A stretch of 10,925 bases of DNA from the NCBI GenBank assembly GCA_002293265.1, contig DBCW01000077.1:1-10925 (forward strand). Direction: 5' to 3'. Below, piece after piece: positions 1-4,885 of the stretch. Source of the DNA: Eggerthellales bacterium UBA948. Lineage in GTDB: Bacteria; Actinomycetota; Coriobacteriia; Coriobacteriales; UBA8131. The notes under the pieces were generated by a model, which was given only the letters and a program-made list of their open reading frames with translations, searched no databases and had not been told where the DNA came from. Both the position numbers and the translations under genes were made by a program. Every line of letters starts with the position of its first letter. The first letter of the stretch is position 1.

Positions 1-305
1 CGTGGGTGGTGCGCTGGGAACAGAGCTTACAGCAAACCCTCATCCTACCCTCCGAAAAGTCGTCGGTGTTCATCAAGTTCAACTTGGACGGTCTGCTTCG
101 AGGCGACTACCAGAGCCGGATGCAAGGCTATTCGGTAGGCATACAAAACGGCTTTTACTCGGTAAACGACGTGCGGGGACTAGAAGACCTGAACCTGCTC
201 ACTGATGCTGAGGGCGGGAATGTTCACGTCTTAAACGGCAACATGGTCAAGCTGGCTGATGTGGGTGCGGCTTATCAAACAAATGAAACGGAGGACACAA
301 CGTGA
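1..305 (+). CDS. Phage portal protein, C-terminal end (5' truncated by window edge)
   Basis: Only the last 100 residues are present; the reading frame enters from the left edge with its first complete codon at base 3 and stops with TGA at 303-305. The visible part carries the hallmark end of HK97-type portals: a stretch of the form FNLDGLLRGDYQSR, then a Y-x-x-GIQNGFYSVNDVRGLEDLNLL segment and a short tail rich in acidic residues. Portals of this family (Phage_portal, PF04860) form the dodecameric ring at one vertex of the head through which DNA is packaged and ejected and onto which the connector proteins dock. The stop overlaps the GTG start of the protease gene by three bases, which fits translational coupling. 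The identity rests on the C-terminal motif and on the position just before a head protease and capsid gene. Confidence 0.88.
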   Translation, partial: WVVRWEQSLQQTLILPSEKSSVFIKFNLDGLLRGDYQSRMQGYSVGIQNGFYSVNDVRGLEDLNLLTDAEGGNVHVLNGNMVKLADVGAAYQTNETEDTT

Positions 306-1024
306 AAAACAAGAAATTCTGGAACTGGGCGCGTGACGCTGATGAAAGCGGTGGGCGCGTCCTTTACTTTGATGGGGAGATTTCAGACGAGACATGGTGG
401 GGAGATGAAGTAACGCCGCGCCAGTTCAAAGACGAACTTTTCTCAGGCGAAGGTGAAGTGATTATCTGGCTCAACTCACCCGGTGGCGACTGTGTGGCGG
501 CAAGCCAAATATACGCCATGCTCATGGACTACCCACACGATGTCACGGTCAAAATTGACGGCATCGCGGCATCTGCCGCTTCTGTCATTGCTATGGCCGG
601 GACAACGGTGCTGATGGCTCCCACTGCGCTCATGATGTGCCATAACCCCTTGACGGTAGCTATCGGCGACAGCGTGGAGATGCAGCGTGCCATCGATATG
701 CTCTCCGAGGTCAAAGAGTCCATCATCAATGCCTATCAAATAAAAAGCGGCCAATCGCGGGCTAAAATCTCGCATTTGATGGACGCTGAGACATGGATGA
801 ACGCCAATAAGGCAATTGAGATGGGATTTGCCGACGGCATCTTAGAAGACGAGAAACGCATGCGGTCAGCAGATGAGGTTACCTTTGCTTTCAGCCGCCG
901 CGCGGTCACGAACTCTCTGCTTGACAAGGTAAGCCCAAAAACCAAACCAGAACAAAAGCAACCTGCGCCGCAAGGCATCGATGTTGAGTCGCTTGAAAAG
1001 CGGCTCTCTTTAATTATCCACTAA
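302..1024 (+). CDS. ClpP-like head maturation protease (prohead protease)
   Basis: This 240-residue protein belongs to the ClpP/crotonase-fold serine peptidases that tailed phages use to cut the scaffold part off the capsid protein during head maturation. The motif NSPGGD is at residues 58-63. The nucleophile motif GIAASAAS puts the catalytic serine at S91, and MMCHNPL gives the histidine H114, 23 residues later (25 in E. coli ClpP). The third residue is probably E163 in DAETW, aligned with the ClpP aspartate, and is followed by the conserved end AIEMGFADGI. The start is GTG at 302, with GGAGG at 290-294 seven bases upstream. The C-terminal 45 or so residues are Lys/Pro/Gln-rich and look like a flexible tail. 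Position between portal and major capsid gene is the standard one for the assembly protease, and argues against a cellular ClpP. Confidence 0.93.
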   Translation: MKNKKFWNWARDADESGGRVLYFDGEISDETWWGDEVTPRQFKDELFSGEGEVIIWLNSPGGDCVAASQIYAMLMDYPHDVTVKIDGIAASAASVIAMAGTTVLMAPTALMMCHNPLTVAIGDSVEMQRAIDMLSEVKESIINAYQIKSGQSRAKISHLMDAETWMNANKAIEMGFADGILEDEKRMRSADEVTFAFSRRAVTNSLLDKVSPKTKPEQKQPAPQGIDVESLEKRLSLIIH

Positions 1025-1031
1025 CTTTTAT

Positions 1032-1037
1032 GGAGGT
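1032..1037 (+). promoter_or_regulatory. Ribosome binding site that sets the capsid gene start
   Basis: GGAGGT lies ten bases before ATG 1048. It overlaps the in-frame ATG at 1030, which has no Shine-Dalgarno of its own, so translation should begin at 1048 and the capsid protein should be six residues shorter than the longest open frame. Confidence 0.75.
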
Positions 1038-1047
1038 AAGAAAAACT

Positions 1048-2223
1048 ATGAGTACAATCCTTGAACTGCGCGAGAAGCGCAACAAAATCTGGAACACCGC
1101 TAAAGAGTTCCTCGACCAAAAACGCGGTGCCGATGGTATGGTGCCGACAGAAGCCGCCGCCGAATACGACAAGATGGAATCCGACATGGTATCTCTCGGC
1201 CGCGAGATTGAGCGACTGGAGCGTCAAGCGGCATTTGACCTTGAGATGGCGCGACCGACCACCAGCCCCATCTTGGGCGCTCCCACCAAACATAGCGATG
1301 CCAAAACCGGCAGAGCAAGTGACGAATACAAGGCTGATTTTGCCAACATCCTGCGCGGCAAGGCACCCGTCAACAATGTCTTGAGCACATCTCCTGATAC
1401 CGATGGCGGCTACCTTGTACCCACCGAGTTCGAGAAGCAGATCGTCATGGGGCTTGAAGAGGCCAACGTCATCCGCACCATCGCCAAGACCATCACCACC
1501 TCAGCGGAGCGCAAAATCCCTGTGGCAGCCACCCACTCAAGTGCCCAGTGGACGGCTGAAAACGCTGCTATCACAGAAAGCAGCCCCACCTTCGCACAAA
1601 AGACCATCGATGCCTTTAAGCTGACCGACCTTGTGAAGGTGTCGCTTGAGCTGTTGCAGGATTCCATGTTCGATCTTGAAAGCTACATCGCCGCCGAGTT
1701 TGCTCGTGCCTTCGGTGTTGCGGAAGAAGAAGCGTTTTGCGTTGGCACCGGTACGGGTCAGCCCACCGGCATCTTCACTGAAAACGGCGGCGTGGTCGGT
1801 GTAACGGCTGGCGCGTCGGTTACGGTAGATAACCTCATCGACCTTGTCTACGCGCTGAAAAGCCCATATCGCCGAAACGCCGCATTCTTGATGAAGGACG
1901 TGACAGTGTCGGCGCTGCGTAAGCTTAAGGACAACAACGGCGCGTACCTTTGGCAGCCGTCTGCTCAGGCGGGACAGCCCGACAGACTTCTTGGTTATCC
2001 GCTCTACACTTCACCCTACGCTCCCGCTGTGGCATCTGATGCGCTGCCCATTGCATTCGGGGACTTTTCCAACTACTGGATTGCTGACCGTATGGGACGC
2101 ACGGTTCAACGGCTTAACGAGCTTTATGCCGGAAACGGTCAGGTGGGATTCATCGCCACAGAGCGCGTGGACGGCAAAGTAATACTTGCCGAAGGTATCC
2201 AACTGCTCAAGATGGGTTCGTAA
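1048..2223 (+). CDS. Major capsid protein, HK97 fold, with N-terminal scaffold (delta) domain
   Basis: The product is 391 residues from ATG 1048, typical for the HK97 family (Phage_capsid, PF05065). Residues 1 to about 75 are charged and coiled-coil-like and match the delta domain, which acts as a built-in scaffold and is removed by the head protease. The family's signature follows near residues 117-129 (DTDGGYLVPTEFE), then the V-I-R-T-I-A-K region, and later GTGTGQPTG and the loop with FGDFSNYWIADR. No separate scaffold gene is present, which fits the fused design. The exact cleavage site cannot be fixed by eye; it should lie between the coiled coil and the DGGYLVP motif. Hundreds of copies would form the icosahedral shell. 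The protease gene directly upstream is the expected partner. Confidence 0.95.
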   Translation: MSTILELREKRNKIWNTAKEFLDQKRGADGMVPTEAAAEYDKMESDMVSLGREIERLERQAAFDLEMARPTTSPILGAPTKHSDAKTGRASDEYKADFANILRGKAPVNNVLSTSPDTDGGYLVPTEFEKQIVMGLEEANVIRTIAKTITTSAERKIPVAATHSSAQWTAENAAITESSPTFAQKTIDAFKLTDLVKVSLELLQDSMFDLESYIAAEFARAFGVAEEEAFCVGTGTGQPTGIFTENGGVVGVTAGASVTVDNLIDLVYALKSPYRRNAAFLMKDVTVSALRKLKDNNGAYLWQPSAQAGQPDRLLGYPLYTSPYAPAVASDALPIAFGDFSNYWIADRMGRTVQRLNELYAGNGQVGFIATERVDGKVILAEGIQLLKMGS

Positions 2224-2246
2224 TTTAGTGAAGGGAGGCGGCGGCA

Positions 2247-2564
2247 ATGACGCAGGCGGAACTGTTATACAAGGTTAAAGAAAACCTGATACTTGCACAC
2301 GACCAAGATGACGCGCTGTTACTGCGGCTCATTGCTGCCGCCGTAGATTACGCTGAGAGCTACCAGCATGTCAACAAGGGATTCTACAGCGAAAACCAGA
2401 TGCCGCCCGCGACAGAGCAGGCGGTGGTCATGCTCGCAAGTAACTGGTACGAGTCCCGTGACGGCTCAACGGCGGGCTTTTTTGCCGACAGCGTTCAGGC
2501 AGCAAGCCAAGTTTGGAACACGGTAAATATGCTGCTTCGACTTGACAGATTGTGGGGAGTGTAG
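2247..2564 (+). CDS. Head-tail connector protein, gp6-like (DNA packaging family)
   Basis: This is a small, mostly helical protein of 105 residues beginning MTQAELLYKVKENL. It contains the segments LLLRLIAAAVDYAE and ATEQAVVMLASNWYESRDG, and ends in a leucine-rich helix and LDRLWGV. The pattern of helices, the YESR region and the length fit the HK97 gp6 / SPP1 gp15 connector family (Phage_connect_1, PF05135), which forms a ring under the portal. GGGAGG at 2233-2238 stands eight bases before ATG 2247. The place immediately after the capsid gene is the usual one for this family and supports the call as much as the sequence does. The stop is two bases before the next start. Confidence 0.82.
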   Translation: MTQAELLYKVKENLILAHDQDDALLLRLIAAAVDYAESYQHVNKGFYSENQMPPATEQAVVMLASNWYESRDGSTAGFFADSVQAASQVWNTVNMLLRLDRLWGV

Positions 2565-2566
2565 CG

Positions 2567-2899
2567 ATGAGCTTTGGAAAAATGAACGAAACCATCAATA
2601 TCATCTCCACCCAGCCTATCAAGGATGCGGAAGGCTTTGTGACTGCAAGCGATACGGTGCTTGCAACTGTTCGCGCCTATAAGGAGGAACAGCGCGGCAC
2701 GGAGAAATGGGCGAATATGGCGGCGTTTTCTGAGGCGAGTGCTCTGTTTCGCTTCCGCAAAATACCCGGCATTACCGTTGATACCACGCTTGTTATCACA
2801 GATAAGGACGGTCGCTACAACATCATCGCTGCAGAAGATGTACGCGGGCGCGGGATGTATGTAGAGGTGCTTGTGAGGGAGGTGAAAGCAAGTGGCTAA
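2567..2899 (+). CDS. Head-tail joining (stopper-type) protein, HK97 gp9 / SPP1 gp16-like
   Basis: The product is 110 residues long and mostly beta. It begins MSFGKMNETINII and continues with D-x-x-G-F-V-T, a V-R-A-Y-K strand, ALFRFRKIPGITVDTTLVI and DKDGRYNIIAAEDVRGRGMYVEVLV. This order (strand on N-terminal side, 'F-R-x-R-x-x-P-G-I', 'D-G-x-x-Y-x-I') is that of the Phage_H_T_join family (PF05521), whose members plug the connector or join it to the tail. The reading frame extends upstream to a GTG at 2552, but GGGGAG at 2554-2559 lies seven bases before ATG 2567, which is therefore the better start. Its 3' end overlaps the next gene by eight bases. Confidence 0.83.
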   Translation: MSFGKMNETINIISTQPIKDAEGFVTASDTVLATVRAYKEEQRGTEKWANMAAFSEASALFRFRKIPGITVDTTLVITDKDGRYNIIAAEDVRGRGMYVEVLVREVKASG

Positions 2900-3326
2900 A
2901 GTTGAGATAAAAATGCCGGAGGACTTCTTGCTTAAGCTGTCTCGGCTTGGCGACAAGACCGATGCGATTATTCCCAAGGTTTTAGAGGCAGGCGGCGAGG
3001 TGGTGCTTGCCAAGGTTAAAGGCAACCTCACCTCCGTAATTGGTAAAGGCACAAAGAAGCCGAGCCGCTCCACGGGCGAGCTTGAAGGCTCACTCGGGCT
3101 TTCCCCACCCAAGCAAAAGCGTGACGGCTCTGGCTGGGACATCAAGGTCGGTTTTGCAGAACCTCGAAGTGACGGCGAAAGCAACGCCAAGATTGCCAAC
3201 GTACTGGAATACGGACGGCACGGACAGCCTCCTAAGCCGTTCTTAAAACCTGCGCGCTCGCAGAGCCGAAGCGCGGCAATCGAGGCAATGAAGGCGAAGT
3301 TTGAAAGCGAGGTGGAAGGCGTATGA
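2892..3326 (+). CDS. HK97 gp10-like tail completion / head-tail joining protein
   Basis: The product has 144 residues and matches the HK97-gp10_like family (PF04883). The N-terminal half is helical (residues 8-50, ending EVVLAKVKGNLTSVI). It is followed by a basic, Ser/Pro-rich linker with the typical STGELEGSL motif, a WDIKVGF strand, the ANVLEYGRHGQPPKPFLKPA block (residues near 100-120) that marks the family, and a charged C-terminal helix. Members act at the head-tail interface or in tail completion. The start is GTG at 2892 with a strong GGGAGGTG at 2877-2884 and an eight-base overlap with the upstream gene. No other start is as well placed. The stop overlaps the next ATG (ATGA). Confidence 0.87.
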   Translation: MAKVEIKMPEDFLLKLSRLGDKTDAIIPKVLEAGGEVVLAKVKGNLTSVIGKGTKKPSRSTGELEGSLGLSPPKQKRDGSGWDIKVGFAEPRSDGESNAKIANVLEYGRHGQPPKPFLKPARSQSRSAAIEAMKAKFESEVEGV

Positions 3327-3664
3327 GCATTTTATCTGAATTGAATAGCTTACTTGCGCCCCTCTTGCCAGTCGAGACGGGCGTTTTTACTGGCACTGTG
3401 CCGGGCGAATACGTCGTAATAACCCCGATGACCGATGGGTTTGCTCTATTCGGTGATAACACGCCGATTGCGGAGGTATCTGAGGTTCGGCTAACGCTCT
3501 TTTCAAAAGGCAACTACCGGCGGCGAAAAAGCCAAATAACATCGGCTTTGCTCAAAGCGGACTTCACCATTACCGATCGCCGCTACGTCGGACATGAAAA
3601 CGACAGCGGGTATCACCACTACGCCATCGACGTGGCGAAACAATATGAAACGGAGGATTTTTGA
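3323..3664 (+). CDS. Probable tail terminator / minor tail-completion protein
   Basis: The product is 113 residues of mixed alpha and beta, starting with a helix (ILSELNSLLAPLLP). Next comes VFTGTVPGEYVVITP, a DGFALFGDNTP loop, and a strand with EVRLTLFSKGNYRR, followed by a helix and a final beta hairpin with a Gly-Tyr-His-His-Tyr-Ala run. The build (strand of the form 'Y-V-V-x-x-P', 'V-x-L-x-L-F-s-k-g', C-terminal helix and hairpin) and the slot between the gp10-like gene and the major tail gene fit the tail terminator group that caps the tail tube before it joins the head. I cannot name a specific family with certainty. The start ATG overlaps the previous stop as ATGA, with GAGGTG eight bases upstream. 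Confidence 0.7.
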   Translation: MSILSELNSLLAPLLPVETGVFTGTVPGEYVVITPMTDGFALFGDNTPIAEVSEVRLTLFSKGNYRRRKSQITSALLKADFTITDRRYVGHENDSGYHHYAIDVAKQYETEDF

Positions 3665-3665
3665 T

Positions 3666-4262
3666 ATGGCGACAATCGGACTTGACCGGCTGTACTATGC
3701 CCCGATTACCGAGGCAGCGCAAACCGGCGAAGAGACCTACGGCACTCCCGTCATGTTGGCGAAAGCCATCAGCGCGGAGTTATCTATTGAACTGGCAGAG
3801 GCCACCCTTTACGCGGACGACGGAGCTGCTGAGGTGGTAAAGGAATTCAAGAGCGGCACACTCACTCTTGGCGTGGACGGTATCGGGCGGGCTGTGGCTG
3901 CTGCGCTTACCGGCTCTACGGTGGATGAAAACGGCGTACTCATCTCGGCATCAGAAGACGGTGGCACACCTGTCGCCGTGGGCTTTCGTGCCAAGAAGGC
4001 AAACGGGCGCTACCGCTACTTTTGGCTTTACCGCGTGAAGTTCGGTGTACCTTCCACAAACCTTGCCACTAAAGGCGACAGCATTACCTTTTCCACACCG
4101 ACCATCGAAGGCACGGTGCTTAGGCGAAACAAGACAGCCACGGGAAATGCCAACATCCACCCTTGGAAGGCAGAGGCGGACGAGGACGACACAGACGTGA
4201 CGGCCGCCACCATTACAGGCTGGTATACGAGCGTCTATGAACCGACTTTTGCAACAGAATAA
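3666..4262 (+). CDS. Major tail protein, phi13 type (tail tube subunit)
   Basis: The product is 198 residues from ATG 3666; GGAGG at 3652-3656 is nine bases upstream and one base separates it from the previous stop. It opens with the family's typical MATIGLDRLYYAPIT and has the ISAELSIELAEATLYADDGAAEVVKEFKSGTLTL block (near residues 37-70), in which a subunit strand is followed by a Leu-Gly-Val-Asp-Gly turn. Later segments include VAVGFRAKKANGRYRYFWLYRVKFG and SITFSTPTIEGTVLRR, and the end is WYTSVYEP. These are features of the phi13-type major tail proteins (TIGR01603), which stack as hexameric rings around the tape measure. There is no added Ig-like domain at the C-terminus, and the length is that of the core family. 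Confidence 0.9.
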   Translation: MATIGLDRLYYAPITEAAQTGEETYGTPVMLAKAISAELSIELAEATLYADDGAAEVVKEFKSGTLTLGVDGIGRAVAAALTGSTVDENGVLISASEDGGTPVAVGFRAKKANGRYRYFWLYRVKFGVPSTNLATKGDSITFSTPTIEGTVLRRNKTATGNANIHPWKAEADEDDTDVTAATITGWYTSVYEPTFATE

Positions 4263-4275
4263 GGAGGGCGCAGAC

Positions 4276-4650
4276 ATGGATAGTGAACGCAGCGCAATAA
4301 TCAATATCGGTGGTGCGGACTACGAGTTAACACTTACCACCCGCGCTACCAAAGAAATAGCCCGACGCTACGGCGGACTTGAGAACCTCGGTGAAAAGCT
4401 GCTCAAAGCAGAAAACTTTGAGCTTGCACTTGATGAGATTATCTGGCTCATCACAGTTTTGGCGAACCAGTCAATCCTCATTTACAACCTCAAGCACAAA
4501 GACGCGCCGCAAGACTTGCTCACCGAGGGCGAAGTGGAACTTTTGACCTCGCCTTTGGAGCTGGCTGACTACAAATCGGCTATCACGGAGGCAATGTTTA
4601 AAGGCACGGCACGAAATGTGATGAGTGAGGACAACTCAAAAAACGCTTAA
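4276..4650 (+). CDS. Tail assembly chaperone, short (gpG-like) form
   Basis: The zero-frame product is 124 residues from ATG 4276, with AAGGAGGG at 4261-4268. The start upstream at 4237 lies inside the tail protein gene and has no such site. It has an N-terminal beta part (INIGGADYELTLTTRATKEIARRYGG) and a helical body (FELALDEIIWLITVLANQSIL), and it ends in a short acidic and polar tail at TAA 4648-4650. Fold pattern and position between the major tail and tape measure genes are those of gpG-type chaperones, which bind tail-tube subunits and the tape measure during tail assembly and do not remain in the particle. The last codons contain a -1 slippery heptamer, so part of the ribosomes should make the longer form listed separately. 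Confidence 0.85.
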   Translation: MDSERSAIINIGGADYELTLTTRATKEIARRYGGLENLGEKLLKAENFELALDEIIWLITVLANQSILIYNLKHKDAPQDLLTEGEVELLTSPLELADYKSAITEAMFKGTARNVMSEDNSKNA

Positions 4651-4850
4651 GCCGGGTAAGCGACGAGGAGTTGTTTACCCGACTGCTCTACTTTGGCACG
4701 GTTCACCTGAACCGCTCCGAAGATGAGACGTGGGCAACACCCATAGGTCAGTTGATGGACTTATGGGAGTGCCACCGTCAATTCTTGGGGCTTGCTAAGC
4801 CTAAACGGGAGATGTTTATCGAGGACATCATCCCATCAGAACTCATGTAA
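4276..4850 (+). CDS. Tail assembly chaperone, frameshifted long (gpGT-like) form
   Basis: This form reads 4276-4644 in the first frame, slips back one base at the A AAA AAC heptamer and continues 4644-4850, giving 123 + 68 = 191 residues. The extension begins RLSRVSDEELFTRLLYFG and contains NRSEDETWATPIGQLMDLWECHRQFLGLAKP, ending in DIIPSELM. The W-x-T-P-x-x-x-L-x-x-L motif and the closing I-I-P are usual for the T half of such chaperones. The downstream frame cannot be an independent gene in any obvious way: it opens only after a TGA at 4626-4628, and its first start-like codon (TTG 4671) directly abuts GAGGAG without a usable gap. In lambda and many other siphoviruses the G to GT ratio is fixed by frameshifting and matters for tail assembly. 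The fusion is inferred from sequence and not measured. Confidence 0.85.
4638..4644 (+). promoter_or_regulatory. -1 ribosomal frameshift slippery heptamer (A AAA AAC)
   Basis: In the chaperone frame the codons are TCA AAA AAC GCT TAA, so bases 4638-4644 form a perfect X XXY YYZ heptamer. It sits four bases before the zero-frame stop codon. The -1 frame is open from 4629 to 4850, so any productive slip must occur in the 4629-4650 overlap, which contains this site. Confidence 0.88.
4653..4681 (+). promoter_or_regulatory. Predicted stem-loop stimulating the -1 frameshift
   Basis: CGGGTAA at 4653-4659 is perfectly complementary to TTACCCG at 4675-4681, and G4660 can wobble-pair with T4674. The result is a 7-8 base-pair stem with a 13-base loop. 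It begins eight bases after the slippery heptamer, within the 5 to 9 base spacing usual for stimulatory structures. It lies in the coding sequence of the extension and has no T-run, so it is not a terminator. Confidence 0.75.
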
Positions 4851-4885
4851 ATCAAACTTAAATATTCATAAAGGAGGTGTCGCGT

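Noticed and set aside
302..1024. Cellular ClpP protease
   Set aside because: Sequence around the active site and the long charged tail match phage head proteases, and the position between portal and capsid genes fixes the role.
1061..1384. Plus-strand 107-codon frame inside the capsid gene
   Set aside because: It is an alternate frame of the capsid coding region, with no ribosome site and low-complexity Arg/Pro/Ser composition.
2495..3199. A 234-codon open frame on the minus strand opposite the connector and joining genes
   Set aside because: It lies wholly opposite well-supported genes in a co-directional operon and has no recognisable motifs. Its composition (Ser/Pro/Leu-rich) is that of an antisense shadow.
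4671..4850. Independent start (TTG 4671 after GAGGAG) for the chaperone extension
   Set aside because: The purine run directly abuts the TTG, so the spacing is unusable, and it lies in the loop of the predicted stem. The frameshift explains the frame better.
4851..4885. AT-rich gap before the tape measure gene as a possible promoter
   Set aside because: There is a TATT-like stretch but no matching -35 at a proper distance. The gap is only 35 bases and is mostly taken up by the ribosome binding site.
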